64,000 nt of DNA from SKPS01 sp964469215 (GCA_964469215.1 CAYXYB010000008.1:41982-105981); one strand, 5' to 3'; positions 17,791 to 27,374 are shown, counted from the stretch's first letter. The notes: generated by a model from the letters alone, not told the origin. Program-made: numbers and translations.

Positions 17791-19695
17791 GTGAAAAATA
17801 TCAAATTCACCGTTATTATTTTTCTGATTTTTCTTCTCGTTGCCAATGTTAAGGCACAGCAGAGCTCATACAACATTCTTAATTTCAAAGCAATCCCATT
17901 TGGCAGCCTTAAGGTAAGCGATCTTGGTAAAGACTGGTATTTCAGTTTAAAAAACCTGGAAGGTATAACAGAGGGTAATCGCACCTACCGACAACACCTG
18001 TTGAAACTTAAAGAGGAGAGTGCATCAAGATTTCCTGCAAAGGCTTATTCAAACAAGGGTTATTCAGGCAGTGCTATTGGCACGGCCCAGGTTCCTGACC
18101 CCGTTATACAGAAGAACTTCATGGGAAATCTCTACAGTTATAGTGTGCCAAACGATAATATTCTTGCTATCTCAAATGGCGATCAACTTATCTCAGCAAT
18201 TAACACCAACATCTATTTTTATGACACAAAAAATGATACACTTTTAAAAACTGCGTCCCTGAATGCATTCGCAGCACCTCTTACAGGTATATCACCTCAT
18301 CAGTACGATCCAAAATTACTTTATGACCCACAGGAAGATAAGTTTGTTCTTGTGTTTCTTGCCGGATCCAGCTCAGATACCATTACAGATATTGTTGTTG
18401 CCTTTTCGGAGACGAATGATATGATGGGAAACTGGAATCTGTATTCTCTCCCCGGTAACCCACTCAATGATACAAGCTGGACAGACTTCCCGGCTATTGC
18501 CCTGTCTGATAAAGAGCTTTTTCTCACAGTAAATCTGCTGAATTATGGCACTTCGTGGCAGACATCTTTTAAGCAAACAGTTGTTTGGCAGATTGATAAA
18601 TTTGCCGGTTACAGTGGCCAGATCCTAAACACACGGCTATGGAACAATATTATTTACAACGGGCAAAACATCCGCAATATTCATCCAATACAGGGAGCCG
18701 ATCAGCTTTACGGGCCAAATATGTACCTCCTTTCCAACAGAAATTTCACTATCTATTCTGATTCCATATTTCTTCTTGAGATTACCGGTGACCTTTCAGA
18801 CACCCTCGCTTCTCTTGAAATCACTCACCTTACTGCAGATGTAGGCTATGGTGCCCCTCCTGATGCCAAGCAACCCAAAACAGTCAATGTGCTTGCAACA
18901 AACGATGCACGTGTGCTGGGAGGCTTCCTTCATAACAATAAGATACAGTTTGTGGGTAATTCCATCGACACAACAACAGGTAAAGCTGCAATTTACCATG
19001 GTGTCTTAAACAATGTGAAAAGCAATCCAACTATTAACGGACGGATTATTGCAGAACCGGGGATGGAGTTTGGATATCCCAATATCTCATTCAGTGGCAA
19101 GACTGCATTAAGTCAACAGGCAATTATTGGTTTCAACCATACCGGTGATTCCGCTTTTCCGGGGGTGTCAGCAATTCTGTTTGATGGGAATAACGGTTAC
19201 TCAAACCGCATTGAGATCAAGACAGGAGAATACATTATCAATATTCTTTCAGGTTTGTATGAAAGATGGGGCGATTATACGGGAAACCAAAGAAAATACA
19301 ACGAACCGGGGGTGGTCTGGATTTCCGGAATGTTTGGCGTAAAGACAGGAATACAGATGCATTTGGGGACTCAGATAGCAAAATTGGAATCTGTTTTAAA
19401 TGAAACATCTGTTGTTAGTCAAAGGGTTAAACGGGATATACTCTTCTATCCAAACCCATTTGCAGATATGTTCTCGATGGAATTTACACTTGATAATCCA
19501 GGTGAAGTGATAATTGAACTCAGGTCATTGACAGGGCAGACAGTCCAAAGATTTTTTCAAGGGGGTGTACAACAGGGAAAGAATGTGGTTGCATTCTCGA
19601 CACTTAACCTTGACCATGGAGTCTATATGCTTTGTGGCTTCGATAATTCAGGCAGGCTGATTTTCAGCGAAAAGGTTATCAAAGCATCCCGTTAA
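17791..19695 (+). CDS. Secreted protein of unknown function with T9SS sorting domain
   Basis: A protein of 634 residues that begins with GTG, chosen because it opens directly into a good signal peptide (KFTVIIFLIFLLVANVKAQ). The central 500 residues are beta-rich with many Asn, Asp, Ser and Thr and contain conserved-looking stretches (Y-D-P-K-L-L-Y-D-P-Q-E-D-K-F-V-L-V-F, and W-T-D-F-P-A-I-A-L-S-D-K-E-L-F-L-T-V-N), which suggest a beta-propeller-like fold rather than an enzyme I can name. The last 80 residues are a T9SS tail (F-Y-P-N-P-F-A-D, then G-V-Y-M-L-C-G-F and K-V-I-K-A-S-R). Presumably surface-exposed. It is followed 42 bp later by the kinase-RapZ fusion on the same strand. Confidence 0.75.
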   Translation: MKNIKFTVIIFLIFLLVANVKAQQSSYNILNFKAIPFGSLKVSDLGKDWYFSLKNLEGITEGNRTYRQHLLKLKEESASRFPAKAYSNKGYSGSAIGTAQVPDPVIQKNFMGNLYSYSVPNDNILAISNGDQLISAINTNIYFYDTKNDTLLKTASLNAFAAPLTGISPHQYDPKLLYDPQEDKFVLVFLAGSSSDTITDIVVAFSETNDMMGNWNLYSLPGNPLNDTSWTDFPAIALSDKELFLTVNLLNYGTSWQTSFKQTVVWQIDKFAGYSGQILNTRLWNNIIYNGQNIRNIHPIQGADQLYGPNMYLLSNRNFTIYSDSIFLLEITGDLSDTLASLEITHLTADVGYGAPPDAKQPKTVNVLATNDARVLGGFLHNNKIQFVGNSIDTTTGKAAIYHGVLNNVKSNPTINGRIIAEPGMEFGYPNISFSGKTALSQQAIIGFNHTGDSAFPGVSAILFDGNNGYSNRIEIKTGEYIINILSGLYERWGDYTGNQRKYNEPGVVWISGMFGVKTGIQMHLGTQIAKLESVLNETSVVSQRVKRDILFYPNPFADMFSMEFTLDNPGEVIIELRSLTGQTVQRFFQGGVQQGKNVVAFSTLNLDHGVYMLCGFDNSGRLIFSEKVIKASR

Positions 19696-19737
19696 GACCT
19701 GTATTATTTCGATATTATTTATCTTCAGAAGGACGGT

Positions 19738-21156
19738 ATGACCATGTATTCCAGTGTTGAAATATTGAGAACCCTATTCTTGGAGACAGCAGGAATGCAT
19801 CCTGAATTTACCGGTGTTATAGAAACAGGTTCCGGATCAAAAAGGACTTATTATCGTCTATCGAATGGCGATATCTCTCTTGTTGGAGTATCGGGCGATA
19901 ACACTGCCGAAAATGAAGCGTTCTATTACCTGACCGGCCATTTTCAATCATTTGGTCTTCCTGTCCCTGCAATAAAAGCCATAAGCCTTGACCGCAAGTA
20001 TTATCTGATTCAGGATCTTGGCGATACAACTCTTTACAATGTATTGGTGTCATCAGATGAGAAGCAAAAAGAAAAGTTTCTCAAAAAGGCATTGGAGCAT
20101 CTTGTCAGATTTCAGGTTACTGCAATGTCTGGGCTCGATTTTGGGAGATGCTACCCGCGTATGGATTTTGACTTGCAGGCGGGAAAATGGGACATGAACT
20201 ATTTCAAGTATATGTTCCTCAAACCCTTGTTTTCAGATATAAACGAGGACCTTCTGGAAAAAGAGTTTGATATGATTCTCAATGATTTGTTCAATAGCTA
20301 CTTTTCAGGTTTTATGTACAGGGATTTTCAGTCGCGCAATATAATGGTTGCTCATAACGGATTATGGTTCATCGATTATCAGGGTGGCAGGTTGGGACCA
20401 ATAGAATATGATCCCGCTTCGTTGCTGTACCAGACCAGGATCTCAGTCCCGCCGGATTTGCGGAAAAGATTGGTGCAATATTACTGCAATCTGCTTAACG
20501 AATACAGGCCTGTAGATGCCGGTATGGTCGGAGCCAGGATACATTCCTTTGCATTGTTGCGGTTGCTTCAGACACTGGGAGCCTATGGGTACCGCGGCCT
20601 TTTCGAAAAGAAAGAAGCGTTTGTGAAACCAATATATCCTGCAATAAAAAACACACTCGAGGTTATCAAAACGATGCCACGACGTCACAAGCCTGAGTAT
20701 ATTGAAACCCTGCTACATGAAGCCCTACCGGTTTTCAACCGGCAAAATCATGAAAACCAAACACTCACGGTAAATGTAAACAGCTTTTCCTATATGCATG
20801 GCATCCCCGATGATGAAGCCGGTAACGGTGGTGGCTTTGTTTTCGATTGCAGGGCATTGCCAAACCCACACCACGAGCTACATCTGCGTGAGTATTCAGG
20901 TGTCGATATGGTTATAGCAGACTGGCTGGGCAGCAAGCCTGAAGTGTCTGAATTCCTTGATAATTGTGAATCCCTGGTTAAAAATACTGTTGATGTTTAT
21001 GTGCAGCGGGGTTTCACAAACCTTCAGGTGAATTTCGGTTGTACCGGAGGGAAACACAGATCGGTTTATTGTGCTGAAGTGCTTTGTGCCAGGTTGAAAC
21101 AACATTACGGAAATATCGTTGTTAAGACTTATCATACAAGATTGAACAGTAACTAA
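19738..21156 (+). CDS. Sugar kinase (AmgK-like APH fold) fused to a RapZ C-terminal domain
   Basis: A protein of 472 residues with two domains. Residues 1 to about 330 are an aminoglycoside-phosphotransferase-like kinase: phosphate loop region G-S-G-S-K-R-T-Y-Y-R, catalytic loop Y-R-D-F-Q-S-R-N near 195-202, and metal-binding F-I-D-Y-Q-G-G near 211. This resembles the anomeric N-acetylmuramate/GlcNAc kinase AmgK. Residues from about 341 to the end match the C-terminal half of RapZ (V-N-S-F-S-Y-x-H-G-I-P, F-D-C-R-A-L-P-N-P, N-F-G-C-T-G-G-K-H-R-S-V). In E. coli that half senses glucosamine-6-phosphate. The gene is followed by a small Cys-rich ORF and a MurU-like nucleotidyltransferase. Inference: MurNAc is phosphorylated and its kinase is tuned by an amino-sugar phosphate. 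The fusion is visible; substrate and ligand are not. Confidence 0.8.
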   Translation: MTMYSSVEILRTLFLETAGMHPEFTGVIETGSGSKRTYYRLSNGDISLVGVSGDNTAENEAFYYLTGHFQSFGLPVPAIKAISLDRKYYLIQDLGDTTLYNVLVSSDEKQKEKFLKKALEHLVRFQVTAMSGLDFGRCYPRMDFDLQAGKWDMNYFKYMFLKPLFSDINEDLLEKEFDMILNDLFNSYFSGFMYRDFQSRNIMVAHNGLWFIDYQGGRLGPIEYDPASLLYQTRISVPPDLRKRLVQYYCNLLNEYRPVDAGMVGARIHSFALLRLLQTLGAYGYRGLFEKKEAFVKPIYPAIKNTLEVIKTMPRRHKPEYIETLLHEALPVFNRQNHENQTLTVNVNSFSYMHGIPDDEAGNGGGFVFDCRALPNPHHELHLREYSGVDMVIADWLGSKPEVSEFLDNCESLVKNTVDVYVQRGFTNLQVNFGCTGGKHRSVYCAEVLCARLKQHYGNIVVKTYHTRLNSN

Positions 21157-21168
21157 TATTCAGATTTT

Positions 21169-21297
21169 GTGACAAAGCATTGTAAGAAAGACAAGTCGGC
21201 AAAGGAGGAGGAGGCTGAATATATTTGCGGCAGATGCGAACGGTTGGCGCGGAAGAAGGATAAGTTGTGCAAACCTGAAAAGATCAGAAAGAAATGA
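21169..21297 (+). CDS. Small four-cysteine protein (42 residues) between kinase-RapZ and MurU-like genes
   Basis: This short frame starts with GTG at 21169, 12 bp after the upstream stop, and its TGA (21295-21297) overlaps the ATG of the nucleotidyltransferase (21294-21296) as ATGA, the arrangement of translational coupling. The product is highly charged (Lys, Glu, Arg) with cysteines at positions 5, 20, 23 and 34 (H-C-K-K, then Y-I-C-G-R-C-E-R, then L-C-K-P-E-K), which could form a single zinc knuckle. Composition, spacing and gene packing make it likely to be a real gene; too short for default gene callers. Function unknown. It may regulate or bridge its two neighbours. Confidence 0.65.
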   Translation: MTKHCKKDKSAKEEEAEYICGRCERLARKKDKLCKPEKIRKK

Positions 21298-22025
21298 AGG
21301 CACTGATATTGGCAGCCGGTATTGGCAGCCGTCTTAAACCTTTTACTGATACAATGCCAAAGGCTATGGTGACGGTAGCCGGCAAACCAATGATTATGCA
21401 CGTTGTTGAACGACTGGTATCCTTTGGAATAAAAGATTTTGTAGTCAACATCCACCATTTTGCCGGAACGCTGAAAGATTATTTGTCAGAAGCCCTGCCT
21501 GGCAATATAAACCTGACATTCTCCGACGAAAGTGATAGCTTGCTTGATACAGGTGGTGCACTTAAGAGAGCAAAGAGTTATTTTTATGAAGAGGAATTTT
21601 TTATGATACACAATGCGGATGTTTGGACCACACTGGATCCTATAGCCCTTGCTATGTATCATCAAAGGTCTGGCGGAGTTGCAACTCTTGCTGTAAGGAA
21701 CAGGGAGTCATCCAGGAAATTGGTTTTCGACAATTCTTTTCATCTATCAGGATGGGAAGATGTTAAAGCGAAAAAGAAAAACATTGTCAAAGAGATTTCC
21801 GGACCGGTTATGAACCTTGCTTTCAGTGGGGTGCAGATAGTTAGGCCTGTAATTTTCAAATATTTCCCGGAGCATGATTGTTTTCCATTGGTGGAGCTGT
21901 ACCTGAATGCTGCCGGCGCCGGTGAAGTGATCTCCGGATTTGTTCATGATGATGACGACTGGTTTGATCTGGGCACACCTGAAAAAATCGAAAAATTGGA
22001 ACGGACTCTTTCCGGATTAGTTTAG
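21294..22025 (+). CDS. Nucleotidyltransferase, probable MurU-type MurNAc-1-P uridylyltransferase
   Basis: A protein of 243 residues with a sugar-1-phosphate nucleotidyltransferase fold. The start carries the nucleotide-binding signature L-I-L-A-A-G-I-G-S-R-L-K-P-F-T-D followed by P-K-A-M, then D-T-G-G-A-L near 83, H-N-A-D-V near 107 and W-F-D-L-G-T-P near 225. Length and motifs fit MurU, which makes UDP-MurNAc from MurNAc-1-phosphate in the AmgK-MurU peptidoglycan recycling route, but GlmU/RmlA-like relatives are similar. The adjacent AmgK-like kinase favours MurU. Its ATG lies within the stop of the small Cys-rich ORF. Confidence 0.78.
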   Translation: MKALILAAGIGSRLKPFTDTMPKAMVTVAGKPMIMHVVERLVSFGIKDFVVNIHHFAGTLKDYLSEALPGNINLTFSDESDSLLDTGGALKRAKSYFYEEEFFMIHNADVWTTLDPIALAMYHQRSGGVATLAVRNRESSRKLVFDNSFHLSGWEDVKAKKKNIVKEISGPVMNLAFSGVQIVRPVIFKYFPEHDCFPLVELYLNAAGAGEVISGFVHDDDDWFDLGTPEKIEKLERTLSGLV

Positions 22026-22143
22026 AGTTTAGTTGTTTAGGGTTATGAGTTATTAATGTTGATTTGTTGATGCCTGAATTATGTTGACCGTTTTTTGGTA
22101 ATTTTAAGTTTTGAAGGTTTTAAGTGATATATAAATTTTGTTT

Positions 22144-25005
22144 ATGTATAGTGAATCCGGAGTATCATTTCTAAAACTGCTTGCAGAAGACCTGTTTGCC
22201 AGCGATGTTGATAGAGAGCCGGTTATCGTTCTGCCGGGAAAGCGTGCCAGGTTGTTTCTCTACAGAGCATGGGCCGGAGTGGCAGGTAAACCTGTCTGGG
22301 CACCGAAGATCCTGACCATGGAGGAGTTTGTATTCGGCACCCTGAATATGGAACAGGGTGATGATATAGACATTTCTCTTGCCCTATGGGAGATTTGCAA
22401 AACCTCTGGTGATGAAACAATAACCTTCGAAAAATTTTCAGGCTGGGCATCCATCATTTTACGTGATTTTAATGAGGTTGATCTCTTCTTGGCTGACCCT
22501 CATCAGGTCTTCGTCAACCTGCTTGAAGCAAAAGAGTTGCAGATGTGGGTTCCGGGTGAAGAGAAGGAGCTTTCGGAATTTGAGTTGAATTATATCGGTT
22601 TTTACGGTCACTTGCTGCAATGGTATACCGGGTTGAAGGAGATGTTGAAAAAAAAGGGGAGAGCCTATCAGGGCATGGCCTTCAGGATGCTGGCTGAGGA
22701 TTCTTCTCTTCTTCTTGAAAAGTGTCAGAGCAAGAAAATTATATTTGCCGGCTTCAATGCTTTTACCCCTTCGGAAGAAAAGATTATCAACAATTTAAAC
22801 AGAGCAGGGATTGCGCAACTGCGATGGGATACCGACAGTTGGTATCTCGATGTCGAAGGCCAGGAAGCAGGATATTTCCTTCGCAAATGGCGAAAACAAC
22901 ACCCTGATGCAACTTTCAGGTGGATTGGCAACACCCTTTCAACCGGAAGGAAAAAAATTTCCGTTTATGGTGTTCATGGTTCAAGGGCACAGGCTCATCT
23001 TGCAGGTGAGCTGCTGAGAGATGTGGAACAGGCATCCACATCCGTAGCTGTTGTGCTTCCGGATGACACCCTTCTGATGCCGGTGCTGAATGCCATTCCT
23101 CCAGAGATACAGAGGTTTAATGTTACGATGGGGATGCCTTTCAGGCAAACACCGGCTCTTTCGTGGCTGCAATTGAACCTGCGACTATTTACACCTGTTG
23201 GCAATAAACAACAGGTTTGGGTAAGGGTTACAGACCTGATTCCGGTATTGAGGCACCCATGGTTCATGATGATGGTTCAGGATGATGCCCATAAAACTTT
23301 AAATTTATCTGCCCCGGTTTCTTTCCTGAAGCTGAGGTTCTATCGCACCAACGATCTTGCAGAGTTGTATCGCACTGCCTTTCCCATTGCCAGAGAACTG
23401 TTGGATCAATATTTTTGCCCTGTAACGAGCCCTGAAGATTTTATTAATAAGATGGAGCTAACACTGAGAGTGCTTCTTGACAATGGCTCTCTGGCCGCAA
23501 ACCCATTTGACCAGGGAGCAGTATATGAATCTTTAAGGATCCTGAACACTGTCCGGGAAGCCATTAAACCTACAGAAACAACCGAAGAGGGATTTGTCAT
23601 GCTGCGATACTTTATGAGCCGCTTGCTGCAGGCAGCCTCAATACCTTTTACCGGCGAACCGCTGGAAGGGATCCAGATCCTTGGCCTGTTGGAAACACGA
23701 AACCTCGACTTTAAACACGTGATTCTCCTCTCAGCAAATGAAGGGGTAATCCCTGCAGGACGCAAATCCCCGACTCTAATTCCCACAGATATCAGAAAAC
23801 ATCATAACCTTCCCGGAGTTCAGCATCAGGATGCCATCTTCGCATACCACTTCTATCACCTTATTCAGCGTGCAGAAACAATTGATATTCTCTACAACAC
23901 TGATCTTTCTTCGAATTTCTCCGGCGAAATATCGAGGTTCATCAGGCAGATTGAAGCAGAACTCATCCCTGCAAATCCGTCAATTGAATATAAACATATG
24001 AGGCTTAGTAATGAGATAAGGAGAGGGGGATCAGGACTGTCTCTGACAATTGACAAAAGTGAGATTGTTTTTGATGCTCTTAAGGATAAGCTTGAAAACC
24101 ATGGGCTTTCACCTTCGCAGATATGCAGGTATATCAAATGCCCGTTAATGTTCTATTTCTCCTTTGTTGCAGCTCTGGGTGAACCGTCCGACATCGAAGA
24201 GACACTTGATGCCGGGGAAATGGGAACATTGGTTCATGACGTACTGAGGGAAATATATAAAACGGATCACAGCGATGGAGGCCGGAAAGTGAACAATACT
24301 GAAGCTACAGGCATAGAAATAACAGTGGACTTCATTACAGATTCAATTGCTGAAACTAAGAGTATTGTGCTTGATGAGATGCAGAAACATCTTGGAGGGA
24401 GCAGTGAAATAACCGGAAAGAACCTCATTATTTCTGAAGTTGCGGAGTTCATGATTAGGCGCCACCTTGAAAACGAAAAAGATCTTGTGGATAACCACAC
24501 AATCAGAATTATCGATGTTGAACAAAAGCTCAAAGGTTCTCTCATTGTATTGGCAGGTGAGGAGAGAGTTGAAGTTAAATTAAAAGGAGTTGCAGACCGT
24601 ATTGATATTTATGACGGTGTTTTAAGGATAACAGATTATAAAACCGGCAAAGTTGAACCGAAAGATCTTAATTTCTCTTCGATTGCTGATCTTTTCAGCA
24701 ATCCAAAGTACGAAAAAGCTTTGCAGCTTATGTTTTACTGCCTGCTTTTTTCCGGCACATCAACAGGCAAGGCTCTCAGATCGGGGATATTTGTCCTGAA
24801 AAGCCCATCGTTATTTTACCTGGAAATGAAAGCTCTCAGTGAAGCAACAGCGGAAGACACAGCAGCACTGCTTAGTGATTTTGAGAATGGACTGATGTCG
24901 TTTTGTTCGGAACTGCTTGATCGCAGTATCCCTTTCAGCCAGACTGATGACCCGGAAATTTGCAGGTTGTGCTCATATTACCCCATCTGCCTTACCGAAT
25001 GCTGA
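22144..25005 (+). CDS. AddB-like helicase-related nuclease with PD-(D/E)XK domain and Fe-S cluster motif
   Basis: About 953 residues (ATG at 22144 preferred; an in-frame TTG lies at 22138). The N-terminal two thirds resemble an inactivated UvrD-like helicase (P-G-K-R-A-R-L-F-L in place of a Walker A). The C-terminal part is a RecB-type nuclease with G-V-A-D-R-I-D and I-T-D-Y-K-T-G-K (catalytic Asp...Lys). One Cys pair (Q-I-C-R-Y-I-K-C-P) before the nuclease and C-R-L-C-S-Y-Y-P-I-C at the end are placed like the four ligands of the AddB 4Fe-4S staple. The role is recombinational repair of double-strand breaks, normally with an AddA partner, which is not in the window. The 3' end overlaps convergent cysQ by 33 bp. 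Confidence 0.8.
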   Translation: MYSESGVSFLKLLAEDLFASDVDREPVIVLPGKRARLFLYRAWAGVAGKPVWAPKILTMEEFVFGTLNMEQGDDIDISLALWEICKTSGDETITFEKFSGWASIILRDFNEVDLFLADPHQVFVNLLEAKELQMWVPGEEKELSEFELNYIGFYGHLLQWYTGLKEMLKKKGRAYQGMAFRMLAEDSSLLLEKCQSKKIIFAGFNAFTPSEEKIINNLNRAGIAQLRWDTDSWYLDVEGQEAGYFLRKWRKQHPDATFRWIGNTLSTGRKKISVYGVHGSRAQAHLAGELLRDVEQASTSVAVVLPDDTLLMPVLNAIPPEIQRFNVTMGMPFRQTPALSWLQLNLRLFTPVGNKQQVWVRVTDLIPVLRHPWFMMMVQDDAHKTLNLSAPVSFLKLRFYRTNDLAELYRTAFPIARELLDQYFCPVTSPEDFINKMELTLRVLLDNGSLAANPFDQGAVYESLRILNTVREAIKPTETTEEGFVMLRYFMSRLLQAASIPFTGEPLEGIQILGLLETRNLDFKHVILLSANEGVIPAGRKSPTLIPTDIRKHHNLPGVQHQDAIFAYHFYHLIQRAETIDILYNTDLSSNFSGEISRFIRQIEAELIPANPSIEYKHMRLSNEIRRGGSGLSLTIDKSEIVFDALKDKLENHGLSPSQICRYIKCPLMFYFSFVAALGEPSDIEETLDAGEMGTLVHDVLREIYKTDHSDGGRKVNNTEATGIEITVDFITDSIAETKSIVLDEMQKHLGGSSEITGKNLIISEVAEFMIRRHLENEKDLVDNHTIRIIDVEQKLKGSLIVLAGEERVEVKLKGVADRIDIYDGVLRITDYKTGKVEPKDLNFSSIADLFSNPKYEKALQLMFYCLLFSGTSTGKALRSGIFVLKSPSLFYLEMKALSEATAEDTAALLSDFENGLMSFCSELLDRSIPFSQTDDPEICRLCSYYPICLTEC

Positions 25006-25824
25006 GCGGCTTCTGGCAATAAAAAACGGGTTGCGGAGGTTGGGCTTGTTGTATATCAGCGGCATGCCATCTTCAGTATTTAAAATTTCTCCCCCTGATG
25101 CCCGGATTATGGCATCCCCGGCTGCTGTGTCCCATTCCATTGTTGGCCCGAACCTTGGGTAGAGGTCGGCAGTGCCATCAGCAATCAGGCAAAGTTTAAG
25201 GCTACTTCCTTTGCTGACAAGCTCATAATCTCGATGATCTCCTGTGTTTTCTTCTATGTATCTTCGGGTTGCCTCGTTCATGTGGCTTCTGCTGGCAACG
25301 ATACGAAACGGCCTTGTGGCTGGAGGGAAGGGGAGGGGTGTGCTATTCCCAGGTATTTCCGTCACAATATCTTTAAGTATACCACCCGAAAAGAAGGCTC
25401 CCGATTTCATGGTTCCGAACCAGAGCAGGTCGGGTACCGGGGCATACACAACCCCCAAAACAGGTACGCCATCTTCAACCAGAGCTATGTTAACGGTGAA
25501 TTCGTCGTTTCTGCCAATAAACTCCTTTGTGCCGTCAAGCGGGTCAACAAGCCAGAACAGACGCCATTGTCGTCTCTCTTTATAATCTGTCTTGCTCCCT
25601 TCCTCACTGAGTAACGGCACTGCAGTGGAACCCAGTAATTCTGTGATCACTTCATGTGCCCTCATGTCAGCCAGTGTAACAGGGCTCAGGTCCCTTTTAA
25701 GCCTTACCCTGAACCTTCGACTGTGGTATACTTCAAGGATCCTTTCGCCAGCAACAATAGCTGCACCTATTGCTGTATGCAGCAAATGTTGTTCGTTATA
25801 AACAGGTGGTGAGGTGTTTGGCAT
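24973..25824 (-). CDS. cysQ: 3'(2'),5'-bisphosphate nucleotidase CysQ
   Basis: A protein of 283 residues of the inositol monophosphatase-like superfamily. Motifs: L-S-E-E-G-S, the metal-binding D-P-L-D-G-T-K-E-F (the K-E-F extension is typical of CysQ), and E-W-D-T-A-A-G-D-A-I. It hydrolyses 3'-phosphoadenosine 5'-phosphate to AMP, relieving inhibition of sulfate assimilation and RNA degradation enzymes. A perfect TACCTTTG box on the minus strand at 25880-25887 may be its -7 element. It is convergent with the AddB-like gene, overlapping its end by 33 bp. Confidence 0.93.
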   Translation of the reverse strand: MPNTSPPVYNEQHLLHTAIGAAIVAGERILEVYHSRRFRVRLKRDLSPVTLADMRAHEVITELLGSTAVPLLSEEGSKTDYKERRQWRLFWLVDPLDGTKEFIGRNDEFTVNIALVEDGVPVLGVVYAPVPDLLWFGTMKSGAFFSGGILKDIVTEIPGNSTPLPFPPATRPFRIVASRSHMNEATRRYIEENTGDHRDYELVSKGSSLKLCLIADGTADLYPRFGPTMEWDTAAGDAIIRASGGEILNTEDGMPLIYNKPNLRNPFFIARSRSAFGKADGVI

Positions 25825-25965
25825 CGGGATTAAAAAGTGATTGATGAAAGTTGGTTTATCAAGAGAGATACTTTGTGGGCAAAGGTATTATAATATAAGA
25901 ATAAGCGTTGAGCTTAATGATACATAAAAACCCTAATTTTATCCCAAATTAAATATCCATTTGCA

Positions 25966-26769
25966 ATGATCAAAAGTTTGCTTTCTTTAAAACTATTGAT
26001 TATGTGTTTGTTGGCTGTAAAATTTCAAATTTTTGCACAGATCAACCCTAAAGAAACCTGCAGGTTGATGGATTCCCTGCTGTCACAAACTGCATTCCAC
26101 GATTCACTATACAATGTTCACACTGCTGAGACTTTCTTTCAGCTTGATATTGTCAAACAGCAGATTGACCTTACCAATATTGATAATGGTTTGCTGAATG
26201 CTGCAGTGTTTTATGCTACAAATGAGGTGAGGGTGAAAAAAAGGCGAAAGGAGTTTCTGTTTCATCCGGTGATCAGAGATGCCGCATTCAGCCACTCGAT
26301 CCAGATGGCTTATAACAAATTTTACAGCCATATCAATGGAAAGGTGAAGGCTTTCCGCAAGGTGAATGACAGAGTTAAATTTTTTGCAGATAGAACAGAT
26401 GGTTTTTCCGGGTTCAGATCGCTTTTAGGTGCCGAAAACATAGCAATAACACCTTTTCATAATATAAGGAATAATGAAAAGTTTCAGTACATAAAATCAG
26501 GAGATGAACATATTCCATATAAAGTTAATGCTATGGGTAAACCTTTGGAGCCTTTGGAGATGCATACCTATGAGTCGTTCGCAAAAGCACTGGTGTCTGC
26601 CTGGATGAATTCAAAAGGCCACCGGCAAAACATCCTTAACAGCCGTTACGTATATCTTGGCACCGGTGTAATGCCTGACCCGCTAACCATCAGGGATAAA
26701 ACAATGCCAATGGCAAAATCAGCTCAATGTTTTTCAGCTTTGACATACAATACTGCCCGTCCGATTTGA
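25966..26769 (+). CDS. Exported CAP (SCP/PR-1-like) domain protein
   Basis: A protein of 267 residues with a signal peptide (LSLKLLIMCLLAVKFQIFAQ). The CAP fold is seen in H-S-I-Q-M-A near 105, F-Y-S-H-I, G-A-E-N-I near 147, and S-A-W-M-N-S-K-G-H-R-Q-N-I-L near 215-228, followed by L-G-T-G-V. The His and Glu that line the CAP cavity are present. CAP proteins are secreted or periplasmic, and their bacterial functions are mostly unknown. It is a single gene on the plus strand, 71 bp ahead of the cupin gene. Confidence 0.8.
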   Translation: MIKSLLSLKLLIMCLLAVKFQIFAQINPKETCRLMDSLLSQTAFHDSLYNVHTAETFFQLDIVKQQIDLTNIDNGLLNAAVFYATNEVRVKKRRKEFLFHPVIRDAAFSHSIQMAYNKFYSHINGKVKAFRKVNDRVKFFADRTDGFSGFRSLLGAENIAITPFHNIRNNEKFQYIKSGDEHIPYKVNAMGKPLEPLEMHTYESFAKALVSAWMNSKGHRQNILNSRYVYLGTGVMPDPLTIRDKTMPMAKSAQCFSALTYNTARPI

Positions 26770-26840
26770 CAGCAGTCATATGAATACAAAATACGATTTT
26801 AATAAGTTACCTTTATAATGACCCCCAAAACCCTTAATCA

Positions 26841-27353
26841 ATGAAAGTTAATGTTGCTGCTGGAGATTATATAAGGATGTTGAAGCTTGAACCTCACATC
26901 GAAGGCGGTTATTTCAGGGAGTTGTACAGGAATGATTCATTAATAACTGTAATGCAGAATGATGCGGGTAATTCTGACGAGAGAAATCTTGCCACAACCA
27001 TCTATTTCCTTCTTCGTTCGGGGGAAACCTCGAAGTTTCATGAACTGAAATCTGATGAGATCTGGTTTTATCACACCGGTGGCCACCTCACAGTTCATCA
27101 GATTTATCCGGATGGTGCTCTTGTCAATACTGTAATGGGAAATGATGTCTCTTCCGGACAGGTGCCCCAGCTAATCATCCCTGCCGGTGTTATTTTCGGC
27201 GCTGAGGTTCAGGGTTCTGACACATTTGCCCTCGTAAGCTGTATGGTTGCACCCGGGTTCGACTACCGCGATTTCAGGTTGTGTGATTCGGATGACCTGT
27301 TGACACGGTTTCCGATTTACAGGGAGGTAATCGGGAGAATAAATCTTATTTAG
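26841..27353 (+). CDS. Cupin of the DUF985 family
   Basis: A cytoplasmic cupin of 170 residues. It has the DUF985 hallmarks: L-E-P-H-x-E-G-G-Y-F-R-E near the start, then T-T-I-Y-F-L-L, the first cupin motif S-D-E-I-W-F-Y-H-T-G, and a second motif ending V-A-P-G-F-D-Y-R-D-F. The family is widespread and its substrate is not established; a metal or sugar ligand is likely. It runs convergently towards the S9 peptidase gene with a 21-bp gap. Confidence 0.88.
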   Translation: MKVNVAAGDYIRMLKLEPHIEGGYFRELYRNDSLITVMQNDAGNSDERNLATTIYFLLRSGETSKFHELKSDEIWFYHTGGHLTVHQIYPDGALVNTVMGNDVSSGQVPQLIIPAGVIFGAEVQGSDTFALVSCMVAPGFDYRDFRLCDSDDLLTRFPIYREVIGRINLI

Positions 27354-27374
27354 CGGCTCTTTATAATATTCAGC

